Of a DNA stretch of 64,000 bases, positions 54,121 to 63,318 are shown piece by piece. Each line of letters starts with the position of its first letter. The stretch's first letter is position 1. Made by a program: the position numbers and the translations under genes. The notes under the pieces were generated by a model. The model had not been told where the DNA came from, ran no database searches, and was given only the letters and a program-made list of their open reading frames with translations. This stretch comes from Streptomyces sp. CC208A (GTDB lineage Bacteria; Actinomycetota; Actinomycetes; Streptomycetales; Streptomycetaceae), in NCBI RefSeq assembly GCF_030010625.1, contig NZ_JASCXN010000005.1, positions 282,945 through 346,944 of the forward strand, given 5' to 3'.

Positions 54121-55807
54121 CGTCTCCACCGGCTCCGACACCCGCGGACTCATCGTCTACCTCTTCGGCCCCGGCCGCCGAGACGAACACACCGACCCTC
54201 ACATCGTCGCCGCCTGGGACATGGCCGGCGCCCCGGACCCGGGCCGCGACCCGGCAGCCACCTACTCCCAGCTCGCCAAGCGCCTCGACCACCACGTCGA
54301 CCTGCGCACCCGCGAGCTGGGCGGCAAGAAGCCACCCCAGCACGTCTGGCACTGCCCGGTCCGTACCGCGCCCGGCGACCGCTACCTCACCGACGCCGAG
54401 TGGGCGGAGGTCGCCCGCCGCATCGTGCACGCCACCGGCATCGCCCCCGAGGGCGACGACAAGGCATGCCGGTGGATCGCGGTGCGGCACGCCGACGACC
54501 ACATCCACATCATGGCCACCACCGTCCGCGCCGACGGACGCCGCCCCCGCACCCACCACGACGGACAGCGCGCCCAAGCCGAATGCCGCAAGATCGAAGC
54601 CGAGTTCGGCCTGCGCCGCCTGAAGTCCGGCGACCTCACCGCGCCCCGCACCCCCACCGGCGCTGAACGCGCCAAGACCGAGCGCCAGGGCCAGACGGTC
54701 ACGGCACGGCACTGGCTGCGAGAGCAGGCGTACGCGGTCGCCGCCGCCGTACGCAACGAAGCCGACTACTTCACCGTCCTGCAGTCCCTCGGCATCAAGG
54801 TCAAAACACGCCTCGGCCCCGAGACCGGCGACGTCATCGGCTACAGCCTCGCCGCCCCCGGCGACACCAACGCGGCCGGCGAACCCGTCTGGTACGGCGG
54901 CTCCAAACTCGCCCCCGACCTCTCCATCAACCGCCTACGCGAACGCCTCCCTGGCCAGGAGATGGCCGACCGCCCCCGGCATGTGGCGGACCCCGCCGAC
55001 CCATGGCGCCACACCACCACCGCCATACACACGGCCCGCGCCGTACTCGACTCCGATGACGATGCCGCCGCCCAGGGACACCTGGCCGCCTTCGGCGACG
55101 CCCTGTACAACATCGCCAGCGCCACGACCGGCCCACACCAGGCGGAACTGCAGGCAGCGGCGATGGCGTTCAACCGCGCCCGCCGCTCCGCCACCCGCGC
55201 CGACCACCAAGCCGCCACCGCCCTGCGCAAGGCCGCCAAGGAACTCGCCTACGCCTCCAACCAGCCAGGCGGACTCGCCATCGCCCTGCTCTTCGCCACC
55301 GTGCACCTGGCCCGCGCCGCCGCCAAGTGGCACGAGCAACGCGGCCACGAGCAGCAGGCCACAGCGGCCCAGGAAGCCCTCCGCCACCTCCAGGCGGGCT
55401 ACCAACAGGCCGCCGCCCCCGTCCTGGCGGACCTGGCCCTCCGCGCACCGCGAGCCGCAACCGCCAGCCGCTACGAGCAGGACGTTCGTGCGGCCCTCCC
55501 CGACCACGCCGACCGAATCCTCGCCGACCCCACTTGGACCGCCCTGACCACAACCCTCGCCCACGCCGAAACCGCCGGCCACAACCCCCGACGCCTACTG
55601 GCCGAGATGGGCACCCAACGGGAACTCGACAGCGCCGAGCACCCCGCCGAGGTCCTCAACTGGCGCATCACCGCTCAACCAAACAGGCGGACGCAAGCCG
55701 CTCGCAGCCGAAGCACCACCAGCGGAACGTTGCCCACGTCCGCCATGCCACACCCTCCGGTCACACCAGTGGCTACGAGTCCCGAAGAGCGCAGTCGACA
55801 CCGCTGA
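54110..55807 (+). CDS. Relaxase/mobilization nuclease (MobA-like)
   Basis: A 565-residue protein from GTG or ATG at 54110. The N-terminal relaxase fold shows RGLIVYLFGPGRRDEHTDPH, HHVDLRTRELGGKKPPQHVWH, CPVRTAPGDRYLTDAEWAEVA, and metal-binding His residues in WIAVRHADDHIHIMATTVR. The expected N-terminal catalytic Tyr is probably the one in LIVYLFG. A long Ala-rich helical C-terminus follows (residues about 300-530). It would nick oriT and pilot single-stranded DNA, using a conjugation channel from another element. Confidence 0.9.
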   Translation: MVPDVSTGSDTRGLIVYLFGPGRRDEHTDPHIVAAWDMAGAPDPGRDPAATYSQLAKRLDHHVDLRTRELGGKKPPQHVWHCPVRTAPGDRYLTDAEWAEVARRIVHATGIAPEGDDKACRWIAVRHADDHIHIMATTVRADGRRPRTHHDGQRAQAECRKIEAEFGLRRLKSGDLTAPRTPTGAERAKTERQGQTVTARHWLREQAYAVAAAVRNEADYFTVLQSLGIKVKTRLGPETGDVIGYSLAAPGDTNAAGEPVWYGGSKLAPDLSINRLRERLPGQEMADRPRHVADPADPWRHTTTAIHTARAVLDSDDDAAAQGHLAAFGDALYNIASATTGPHQAELQAAAMAFNRARRSATRADHQAATALRKAAKELAYASNQPGGLAIALLFATVHLARAAAKWHEQRGHEQQATAAQEALRHLQAGYQQAAAPVLADLALRAPRAATASRYEQDVRAALPDHADRILADPTWTALTTTLAHAETAGHNPRRLLAEMGTQRELDSAEHPAEVLNWRITAQPNRRTQAARSRSTTSGTLPTSAMPHPPVTPVATSPEERSRHR

Positions 55808-55885
55808 CCCCGGTATCGCTCGAGTGGACAAGATGTCGTTCCGGTCGGCCTCGCGCTCAGGTGAGGCCGACCGGCGAACCACGTT

Positions 55886-57298
55886 TCAGGAGCAGTTCCA
55901 CTCCTCGCTGGGCAGCGCGTGCCACAGGTCGAGCCAGTCGTGGAGTAGGAAGAGGGGGCGGGTCAGGACGACGTCGCCGGCCCGCTGGGAGCGGATTGCC
56001 AGGCCGAGGTCGGCGAAGACCGGATCGCCGGCGACGCTGTACGTAAGGCTGCCGGGCCGTGTTGCGCGGTGGACGAGCCAGTCCTCCACGTGGGAAGGTG
56101 CGCAGCCGGTCAGCGGGGCCGCTTCCAGGCTCACCTGGGGGCCGGTGAGGGCGTCTGCGGCGACGCACCCCAGGCGGCCGTTGCGGAAGAGGGCCCTGAT
56201 CCCACACTCAGCGAAGTCGGCGTAGTTGAGCTGCTGGTCTTCGCCGTGGTGGGAGTAGGACGAGACAGCCGGTCCTTCGCCGAGAGCACGGGTGATCTCC
56301 TCCAAGGTCATCCCGAAGTGCAGGGGGCCGACGCCTACGTACGGCGTGAACGTCCACTCGGCGCGCTCCTCCTCCCGGGCGATCCGCCACGGGCCGCGGT
56401 ACCCCACCTCGCTCCCCAAGGCGGCCACGGGCAGCTCGGGTGCCGGCTCGTGCAGGGCGGCCGGTATAGGTGCGGTCCGGTGCCCACGTCGGCGGCCGAG
56501 TCGTTCCGGAGCCGCGGTGTCCTCGGGTTGCTCTTCCAGCCAGCGGATCGCCTGCTCCTGCCCCTCCCCGAATGGGTCCTCCGCCAGAACGTGTGCCCGG
56601 TCCAGGGCCGCGCGGCGCTCCTCCTCCGTAGTGACGAGACTGGTGACATCTTCACCCCAGGCAGCCAGCCGTTCCCGGGCGATCCACCGGTAGTACGAGT
56701 CCGCGCTCACGGCAAGGACCTCGCGAACGGCGGGCGCGTACCGGGGTACGGACGAGGCGAGGGCGGGGTCGGCCAGGAGAAGGGCGGTGGCCGCGAGCGC
56801 GGCCTCCTTCACCAGTGGATCGTCGGCGTCGCAGAAGTCCGCGATGCTGTCGTGGAGTATTGGCCTTGCCGCACGGGCGGCGGCCAGATTCTGTGCCGTG
56901 CCGGCGCCGTCCTCGACGTCCAGGCGGGCGATGTCGGCGAACGAAGCCAGCCAGTTCAGCAGTTCGGCGCGAAGCGACCGCCGACCGGCCCTGCGTTCCC
57001 ACCGGTCTTCGGCGAGGGTGCGCGGATCGTCGAGGAGACCGGCCAGGACCAAGGCTGCCGGAGCGGTCGCCGGAAACACCTGCTCCTGATTGAGGAGCAG
57101 CCGATACAGATCGCCTACCGCCCGTACCCGGCGGGCCGGGGCGGGGGCAAGCACAGCGCTGAGGATGTTCGGTGTGTCAGGCACACCGTGCTGGCCCGTA
57201 CAGACGTGCGACAGCTCTTCCCAGGCGGTGCCGGCGAGCTCTGCCTGTGCTCTGGGTGGCAGGGAGCCGGCGGGAGTACCGGGAAGGTCTGGGGTCAT
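55886..57298 (-). CDS. HEAT-like repeat protein with C-terminal immunity-type domain
   Basis: A 470-residue protein. ATG 57298 is used; GTG 57310 is an alternative and neither has a strong ribosome site. The N-terminal 300 residues are helical and Ala/Leu-rich with HEAT-like units (DDPLVKEAALAATALLLADP). The C-terminal part has FTPYVGVGPLHFGMTLEEIT and YADFAECGIRALFRNGRLGC, like GPLxFGM-type immunity proteins of polymorphic toxin systems. No partner toxin is next to it. The function is inferred only from that resemblance. Confidence 0.7.
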   Translation of the reverse strand: MTPDLPGTPAGSLPPRAQAELAGTAWEELSHVCTGQHGVPDTPNILSAVLAPAPARRVRAVGDLYRLLLNQEQVFPATAPAALVLAGLLDDPRTLAEDRWERRAGRRSLRAELLNWLASFADIARLDVEDGAGTAQNLAAARAARPILHDSIADFCDADDPLVKEAALAATALLLADPALASSVPRYAPAVREVLAVSADSYYRWIARERLAAWGEDVTSLVTTEEERRAALDRAHVLAEDPFGEGQEQAIRWLEEQPEDTAAPERLGRRRGHRTAPIPAALHEPAPELPVAALGSEVGYRGPWRIAREEERAEWTFTPYVGVGPLHFGMTLEEITRALGEGPAVSSYSHHGEDQQLNYADFAECGIRALFRNGRLGCVAADALTGPQVSLEAAPLTGCAPSHVEDWLVHRATRPGSLTYSVAGDPVFADLGLAIRSQRAGDVVLTRPLFLLHDWLDLWHALPSEEWNCS

Positions 57299-57526
57299 CT
57301 CGTTGATCACGACCGCAGTGTTCCAGCCGACTCCGACACCAGCGCCGCTGATACGTGCCACAGACCACAGACGGCTCACTCTCGAGCAACGCCCTGATGC
57401 CCTCGCCGCTCCTGGTCACGGCCCGACCCACGCACTAGCAAGGACTCGAACCGAGGCGGCAGATGTCCGTTAGCCTCAGGCCGACGGACCGGGGCAGGAT
57501 CGGCCAGAGTGCTGGGGTGGGATCGC

Positions 57527-58186
57527 GTGCAGTTCTGGAAGAAGGCCAAGCAGGGTGTGAGCCGGCGTAAGTCCGAGAATGCGATAGCCGCGTCTGCTAC
57601 TCCCCTGCACGGGACAGCAGGCATCTCCCCCGAGGCGCTGGTTCGCGCTCTGGTGGCGTCAGTCGCCGACGGCACGACGGCTACGGCAGACGGGCTGCGC
57701 GGGCTGTCAGCCGACGAGCTCGACGAAATCGAACGGGACCAGCCTGCTCCTCTGAGTGCGGCCTACGCCTGCTTCCTCCGCCTCGTCGGTGGCGGTGCCG
57801 GCTACTTCTTTCAAGGCAGTGGCGTCTTCTACCCCCACGTCATCGGCCTTCGGGAAGCAGCGGACGAGCTGCTGAGAGAGAACCAAGAGCCCTTTCACCT
57901 GCGCAGCTCCGATCGCGTGATCTTCATGCACCAGGGCTACCAATTCGAGTTCCTGCGCGGCGAAGGGCCCGATCCAGAGGTGTGGACCTACTCCGAGGGT
58001 GATGCCGAACCGTCTCGGGTCTACATCCGCTTCACGGACTGGTTGGAAGCGAACGTCCGTCAGCAAAGGGAAGCGTGGGCTCGCCTGGTTCCCTGGTACG
58101 AAGCCGAACAGCAGAAGCCCTCGGACGAGCGCCGCGTGTACTTCTACCGCCACCACCCCGACGGCAGTGTGACCGACGAGCTGTAG
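57527..58186 (+). CDS. SMI1/KNR4 (SUKH) family protein
   Basis: A 219-residue protein. GTG 57527 is used; GTG 57509 is possible. The SUKH core reads GLRGLSADELDEIERDQPAPL, YACFLRLVGGGAGYFFQGSG, VFYPHVIGLREAADELLREN, VIFMHQGYQFEFLRG and VWTYSEGD. SUKH proteins are commonly immunity proteins against nuclease toxins. It stands divergent from the HEAT/immunity-like gene with no toxin gene between them. Confidence 0.85.
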   Translation: MQFWKKAKQGVSRRKSENAIAASATPLHGTAGISPEALVRALVASVADGTTATADGLRGLSADELDEIERDQPAPLSAAYACFLRLVGGGAGYFFQGSGVFYPHVIGLREAADELLRENQEPFHLRSSDRVIFMHQGYQFEFLRGEGPDPEVWTYSEGDAEPSRVYIRFTDWLEANVRQQREAWARLVPWYEAEQQKPSDERRVYFYRHHPDGSVTDEL

Positions 58187-58198
58187 CGACTCTCCCTG

Positions 58199-59017
58199 TC
58201 AGCGGCGGCAGACAAGAATGCCGCCAAGGCAGGTGATCTCATACGCGCCATTGCGGGCGATGTCGTCGGCGACGAGGGCACGGGCCCGATCAATGGTCGC
58301 GTCGAAGGGCACGTCCTGCTGGTCTGCCCAGGCTCGGTACGAAGCCATGTGGGCGATGACGGGCTCAGGGTCGCGGACGGTGATGGTCCCTGGCAGTTCG
58401 ACGACCTCGACCTGCCTGAACTCCTCCCCGAGGAAGGCCGGGGCTTTCTCCAGGGAGAAGCGGGCGCTGAGCGAGATTCGGGCCGGGCCGCGCTCGACGC
58501 CGAGGACGTCGCCGGCGGCCCGCTGCCAGAGGTCGTCGAGTTCGGCCTTGTCGCGGTCGCTGTTGGTGGAGGCGACCACCAGCCCGTCGCGGGCCACGAC
58601 CCGGGCCACCTCCCTGGCCGCCTGGGGAATGTCAGGCACGTGGTAGAGCATGTGTAGCGCGAGAGCGGCGTCGACGCTGCCCGCCGCCAGCGGAAGCCGC
58701 GTGGCGTCCGCCACGGCGACCGGGCCGGGGACGCCGGCGAGGATGCCGGGGGCGATGTCGAAGCCGAGCAGGGACAGGTCCGGGCGGTCCTGGCGGAGCC
58801 GCTGGATGAACTTGCCGTTGCCGCAGCCGATGTCGACGACCCGCCCACGTACGTCGCCCAGCTGCTCGGCCACGAGGCCGGGGAGGTCGTACCGCGGTGT
58901 CTGCCACTGGTAGAGCGACTGCCGGGCGGCCAAGTCCCGGTCTCCGTTGTAGGCGCTGCCCGCCAAGCGGGCCCGGTCGGTGACGGCGGCGTCGTGGGCA
59001 GCGGACAGGTCGGTCAC
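58199..59017 (-). CDS. SAM-dependent methyltransferase
   Basis: A 272-residue protein. ATG 59017 overlaps the stop of the upstream XRE gene by 4 bp. Motif I is GRVVDIGCGNGKFIQRLRQ, then LLGFDIAPGILAGV, VAVADATRLPLAAGSVDAALALHMLYHVPD and LVVASTNSD. The substrate is unknown. Coupling to the large XRE regulator suggests one accessory unit. Such XRE-methyltransferase pairs recur in Streptomyces. Confidence 0.88.
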   Translation of the reverse strand: MTDLSAAHDAAVTDRARLAGSAYNGDRDLAARQSLYQWQTPRYDLPGLVAEQLGDVRGRVVDIGCGNGKFIQRLRQDRPDLSLLGFDIAPGILAGVPGPVAVADATRLPLAAGSVDAALALHMLYHVPDIPQAAREVARVVARDGLVVASTNSDRDKAELDDLWQRAAGDVLGVERGPARISLSARFSLEKAPAFLGEEFRQVEVVELPGTITVRDPEPVIAHMASYRAWADQQDVPFDATIDRARALVADDIARNGAYEITCLGGILVCRR

Positions 59018-60351
59018 GTCGGCAACTCCGGAGGGCGGGCGGTGGGCAGGGACGCACGGACGGCCGTGTGCTGGAGTCGTTCGCGCAGGTGCACCGCCTG
59101 CGCGGCTCCACCGTACTGCGGCCCTTCCAGCTCCCGCCCGAGAATGGTGAGCCGGCGCACGATGCTGGCCGACATGCGCTCCGGCGAGGACTGGAGCACA
59201 AAGCCGAGCATCTCTTCCATGCCATCCAGGTCGCCCAGGAGTAGGTGGCCACTGGCGAGGTCGAGGTGCGCGGCGAACAGGTCACCAACCGACTGGTCGT
59301 CTCCTTCCGCGCTTCGATAGAGGCGGATCGCCGTCTCCGCGCTGACGATGGCCCGGTGGACGTGTTCCTGTCCGCCCACGGCCAAGAGGGTCGTTCCGGC
59401 GTAAGCGAACTGCTTGGCCGCAGGGAAGTCGAAGACTCCCAGCACCTCGTCCCCACCCGAGATCGCCTCGCGCGATCGTTCGGCATCCGACAGGGCGGCG
59501 AGCGCGCCTGCCGAGTCGCCGACTATCGCCAACGCCCGCGCCTCCAGACTCGCCAGCCGTGCGCCGATACTGCCATTCGTCCTGTGCCGCCGACCGGCCT
59601 GCGCAAGCCGGGCCGCCTGCTCGTACCGCCCTGTCCAGTACGCGATTAACGACTCCACGGCCCGTACCCAGGCCAGCATCCCCTCGTGCCCGGCCGCCTC
59701 GGCACAGGCCCGAGCGGTGCGGGCGTGGGTGGCGGCGGAGTCGTAGGCGCCAAGGTCAAGGCAGACGTGCGCGGACAGGCCGCAGAGGCGAGCAGCGGAG
59801 AGGTAGAGGTCAGCGGTCTGCCGGGGGTGCTGGCGCCCGCGCAGCAGCTCGAAGGCCCCGTCCCGTAACCGCCTGATCTCGACGTACTGCTCCATCAGCG
59901 GGTGGCTGACGTACGTACGGGCGAGCCGGCCGACGTCTGCCTCCAGCTGCTCTACAACGAACTCGTCGGCGTTCCGCTGCGCGATGAAGCGGGCGAAGTC
60001 CGCCGACCGCACCGCGTCCTCAGAGAGTGGGTCTCCACGGACATGGGTGTTCTCGGGCGGCAGCACCGGCAGCACGATCTCCACCTCGGCGGCATCGGAG
60101 CCATCCCGCTGCCCCTTGCTGACGGCAACAGCATGGTCGAGCACGGCGACATCGACACCGAAGACCTGCGCCAGGTACTTCCGGGCGTAGGGAACGGGAA
60201 CTCGCGCTTCGCGCTCGTACCGCCCGATCTCCTTGCCGGTCTTGGCGGAGCGCCCCTCCAGGGCGTTGTACTCGTCGGCAACCCTCTGCTGGCTCCAGCC
60301 GCGCGCGGTGCGCAGCCGGACGAGCAAGGCTCCGATCCCGGTGTCGCCCAT
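59014..60351 (-). CDS. XRE-family regulator with TPR-like C-terminal domain
   Basis: A 445-residue protein. ATG 60351 is chosen, with GGGAGA upstream. The HTH is residues 1-70 (IGALLVRLRTARGWSQQRVADEYN, KTGKEIGRYEREARVPVPYARKYLAQVFG). The remainder is TPR-like helices (LYLSAARLCGLSAHVCLDLGAYDSAATHARTARACAEAAG, YWTGRYEQAARLAQAG), as in Streptomyces regulators that sense small ligands or peptides. It is divergent from the HATPase-LysRS-like-ASCH operon across 104 bp and is the obvious candidate regulator of that operon. Confidence 0.88.
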   Translation of the reverse strand: MGDTGIGALLVRLRTARGWSQQRVADEYNALEGRSAKTGKEIGRYEREARVPVPYARKYLAQVFGVDVAVLDHAVAVSKGQRDGSDAAEVEIVLPVLPPENTHVRGDPLSEDAVRSADFARFIAQRNADEFVVEQLEADVGRLARTYVSHPLMEQYVEIRRLRDGAFELLRGRQHPRQTADLYLSAARLCGLSAHVCLDLGAYDSAATHARTARACAEAAGHEGMLAWVRAVESLIAYWTGRYEQAARLAQAGRRHRTNGSIGARLASLEARALAIVGDSAGALAALSDAERSREAISGGDEVLGVFDFPAAKQFAYAGTTLLAVGGQEHVHRAIVSAETAIRLYRSAEGDDQSVGDLFAAHLDLASGHLLLGDLDGMEEMLGFVLQSSPERMSASIVRRLTILGRELEGPQYGGAAQAVHLRERLQHTAVRASLPTARPPELPT

Positions 60352-60455
60352 GCCGTCTCCCAGGAGCACGTGACCTCTGGCCCCCATAGTGGCCCCTGTC
60401 TTGGCCCCCGTGCTGGCTCCCGACCCAAATGAGTTAAGTCGCTTTGCTGTTGGCC

Positions 60456-60956
60456 ATGGCAAGCAGACTCACCCACCAGGCAACCGACGCCGCCCCGGAC
60501 TTCCTTTCGGGCACGGGTCGGCACCGCACGACGCTGTTCCCCCGCCGCCGGACCACACCGCGTACCGCTCGCGACTTCGTCGCCGCCACACTGACCGAAT
60601 GGGGTGAGACGAGCCGCCTCGACGACATGCGGCTGTGCACCTCGGAACTCGTCACCAACGCCGTGCTCCACGGGGTGCCCGTGGGCCGGCTGGTCCTCGT
60701 ACGCGTCGAGTCCCTCGACGAGGAGCTGCGGATCGAGGTCCACGACAGCGGCGAGAACAGGCCGACGAAGCGCGTTCCCGAGGAGTCCGCCGTCAACGGC
60801 CGCGGTCTGCTGATCGTCGCCGCGACCGCCGACAGCTGGGGCGTGAAGGAGCGGACGGGCCCCGGAAAGTGCGTTTGGGCCGCATTCGACCGTGCCAAGA
60901 ACGGGGCCGCGCCCCTGCCGCCCCACACCACCGGCCCCCAGGGAGGCACCTCGTGA
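60456..60956 (+). CDS. HATPase_c (anti-sigma/GHKL) ATP-binding protein
   Basis: A 166-residue protein from ATG 60456. It has the N-box RLCTSELVTNAVLHGVPVG, then LRIEVHDSGENRPTKR and NGRGLLIVAATADSWGVKE. This is the single-domain RsbW/SpoIIAB-like kinase family, expanded in Streptomyces. No sigma factor or anti-anti-sigma factor is adjacent. The stop overlaps the next gene's GTG start (GTGA), so the two are made together. Confidence 0.88.
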   Translation: MASRLTHQATDAAPDFLSGTGRHRTTLFPRRRTTPRTARDFVAATLTEWGETSRLDDMRLCTSELVTNAVLHGVPVGRLVLVRVESLDEELRIEVHDSGENRPTKRVPEESAVNGRGLLIVAATADSWGVKERTGPGKCVWAAFDRAKNGAAPLPPHTTGPQGGTS

Positions 60957-62068
60957 CCACCCATCCCGTCTCGCCGAACACCGTTCTCGCCAATGCCCTC
61001 CACCACGCCGAGGACGTCTTGACCCCGCGCATCCTGGCTTCCCCGCCCGAGCGGATCGTGCTGGTGGTCGGCACCCAGATCAACGGCGCCCCGCACATCG
61101 GCACCTCGCTCGTGCAGTCCCTGGCCTTCGCCATGGCGGCCCGCCTGCGCGACCGCTTCGGGCTTCCCACTGAGGTGCTGTTCAGCGCCCTCGACAACGC
61201 CCCGTACGAGCTGGCCACCGACCCGGCCAGCGGCCACCGCTACCAGCGCGCCTACGCCCAGACCCTCGGCGAGCAGGCCCTGCGCGACCTCGTCACCGCC
61301 CTCTACCAACCCCTCTTCACCGCCCTGTCCCGACGCCTGGGCCTCCCGCACCGCATCGAGACGTACACCCAGCAGCAAGCCGGCGAGCACTACCGCCGCA
61401 CCTGGCTCCGGCTCCTCCCCCGTATCGACGCCGCCCGCTGGTGGCTCGCCCCCTCCACCGGCACCCCGCACCTCCGCGTTCCCTGCCCGCACCCCGATTG
61501 CGGCTGGGCCGAGAAACACGCCGAACGCACACGGGTCAACCTCACCGGCCCCGAGTCCGCGCAGGTCTCCGCTGTCTGCCTCCACCACGGCCCGTACGAG
61601 GCCACGATCACGCCCACCGCCGGCGCGTACCTGGACCTGGCCACCCTGTACCGCAACCTGGTCAAGGAACTCGCCCTGACCAGCCCCCAGGGCACCCTGC
61701 ACGTCATGGTCAAGGGCGGCGACTGGGTCTTCGGCTCCCACCTCGTCGACGAGGCCCTCCAGGCCGTGGGCCTCACCCGCACCCAACTCCCGGCCCGCCT
61801 GTTCTGCCCCCAGGTCGTCACCGACACCGGCGCCAAGCTGTCGAAATCCCTCATACGAGAAGGCCGTGCCCCCTTGCCCAAGGGCGCCGCCCCTTGGATG
61901 CTCGACACCCGGCAGTGGCCCGGCACCGTCACCGAGTACGCCGACCAGCTGCTCGCCATGGCCGAGACCCTGCTCTCCGACCCCCGCCACTTCTTCCGCT
62001 CGTACTCGGCCGCCGAGATCGGCCGCCTGATCACCGCACCGTCCCCCAGGAGTGTTCCCTCCCGATGA
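60953..62068 (+). CDS. Class I lysyl-tRNA-synthetase-like protein without anticodon domain
   Basis: A 371-residue protein from GTG 60953. A HIGH-like signature is GTQINGAPHIGTSLVQSLAF; VLFSALDNAPYELATDP resembles the archaeal-type LysRS segment after HIGH. A zinc-ribbon-like part has PCPHPDCGWAEKHAERT and AVCLHHGPYEAT. A KMSKS-like motif, TGAKLSKSLIREG, comes near residue 300, and the protein ends about 70 residues later, with no room for the usual anticodon-binding region. It probably activates an amino acid or similar acid with ATP, perhaps not on tRNA. It overlaps the ASCH gene by 4 bp. Confidence 0.75.
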   Translation: MTTHPVSPNTVLANALHHAEDVLTPRILASPPERIVLVVGTQINGAPHIGTSLVQSLAFAMAARLRDRFGLPTEVLFSALDNAPYELATDPASGHRYQRAYAQTLGEQALRDLVTALYQPLFTALSRRLGLPHRIETYTQQQAGEHYRRTWLRLLPRIDAARWWLAPSTGTPHLRVPCPHPDCGWAEKHAERTRVNLTGPESAQVSAVCLHHGPYEATITPTAGAYLDLATLYRNLVKELALTSPQGTLHVMVKGGDWVFGSHLVDEALQAVGLTRTQLPARLFCPQVVTDTGAKLSKSLIREGRAPLPKGAAPWMLDTRQWPGTVTEYADQLLAMAETLLSDPRHFFRSYSAAEIGRLITAPSPRSVPSR

Positions 62069-62418
62069 CCGACCGCATCGCCCGCGTCCGCGAGCTCAAC
62101 CTCTACCGCCAGTACTTCGAGCTCGTCTCCGCGGGCACCAAGACCATCGAGGTGCGGGTCAAGTACCCGCACCTCGCGGACCTCGCCGCCGGCGACACCA
62201 TCCGCTTCCGCATCAAGGACACCGACGAGACCTGCGACGTCGAAGTCCTCCGCGTCACCGAGTACCCCGACTTCGAGGCTCTCCTCGACGGCGAGGGCCC
62301 GTCCAACGTCAACCCGACCGCCACCCGCGACCAGCAGCTGGCCAACATCCGCACCATCTACGGGCCCGAGAAGGAAGCCCTCGGAGCCCTCGCCATCGAG
62401 ATGAAGCGCATGGCCTGA
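62065..62418 (+). CDS. ASCH-domain protein
   Basis: A 117-residue protein. ATG 62065 overlaps the preceding stop (ATGA). The ASCH fold is seen in NLYRQYFELVSAGTKTIEVR and VKYPHLADLAAGDTIRFRI, then TCDVEVLRVTEYPDFEALLD. ASCH domains are predicted RNA-binding; some small ones hydrolyse acetylcytidine. Its coupling to an aminoacyl-tRNA-synthetase-like protein suggests an RNA-related job. Confidence 0.88.
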   Translation: MTDRIARVRELNLYRQYFELVSAGTKTIEVRVKYPHLADLAAGDTIRFRIKDTDETCDVEVLRVTEYPDFEALLDGEGPSNVNPTATRDQQLANIRTIYGPEKEALGALAIEMKRMA

Positions 62419-62520
62419 CCGATTCCCGCTCTTACAAGATCGGACACTCGGCGCCATCCTCGACCGGAACGGCAACGCCCATCGAAGCCGCCCCGGCGGC
62501 ACCACGCAGGAGGGGATGCG

Positions 62521-63141
62521 GTGACCAGTTCAGTTCCCTGGACGGATCGTCTGTCCACCGGTACAGAAGCGACTCAGGACGACGTGGTGCGCTGGTACCA
62601 GGGCACGCGCGAAGGCAAGGCGTATGTGCCCACGATGATCTGGGGCACGCTCCAGACCGAGGCATACGCCACCGTGATCCTCGGCCAGGTCGTCAACTTC
62701 CTCGGCATCCCGAACGACGTGCTGGCGGGCGTCGCCAAGCGCATGCAGCGACAGCAAGTGCTGTACGACGGCGAGCACCACTACGACGTCGTCCTCGGGG
62801 AGCAGGCTCTCTACACGAACATCGGTGGGCCCGAAGTCATGCGAGAACAGATCGAGCGCCTCCTGCGAGAGCTCGGCCTGGCCTCTCTCACCCTCGGGAT
62901 CCTTCCCTCCACCGCGCAGGTGGACCTGTTCCCCATCCACGCGTTCAACCTCTACGGCGATGGCGACCGGGCTCACGTCGAACTCGTCTCCTCCTCCGTG
63001 GACATCACGGAACAGAGCGAACTCGACCTCTACAACAAAGCCTTCGCCGCGCTGAGCAGTGCGGCATCGTACGGCGACGCCGCCGAGCAGCTCCTGATGA
63101 AGGCCCACTCCTTCTGGACCAACACCCCGCTCCGGCAGTAG
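62521..63141 (+). CDS. Stand-alone DUF5753 protein (no HTH)
   Basis: A 206-residue protein from GTG 62521. It matches the C-terminal sensor half of Streptomyces XRE/DUF5753 regulators: TMIWGTLQTEAYATVILGQV, MQRQQVLYDGEHHYDVVLGEQAL, EVMREQIERLLREL, LASLTLGILPSTAQVDLFPIHAFNLYGDGDRAHVELVS. It has no helix-turn-helix, and the preceding 100 bp is too short to hide one in frame. It may act as a ligand-binding partner or be a domain split from a regulator. Confidence 0.82.
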   Translation: MTSSVPWTDRLSTGTEATQDDVVRWYQGTREGKAYVPTMIWGTLQTEAYATVILGQVVNFLGIPNDVLAGVAKRMQRQQVLYDGEHHYDVVLGEQALYTNIGGPEVMREQIERLLRELGLASLTLGILPSTAQVDLFPIHAFNLYGDGDRAHVELVSSSVDITEQSELDLYNKAFAALSSAASYGDAAEQLLMKAHSFWTNTPLRQ

Positions 63142-63318
63142 TCCCCTCGACACACCATCGGCGGAGCGCCGCGCAGCAGCCCGAAGCGCACCCGGTCAAG
63201 ACCATCGCGCCCCATCGCCAGCAATCAAAACCTCAGCGGCAGCCTCGCCGCCCAAGCCAGCGCTGACGAGGCCATCGCCCTCACATGCCCGACAATCCCG
63301 CCCGACGAAGGGAACCCA

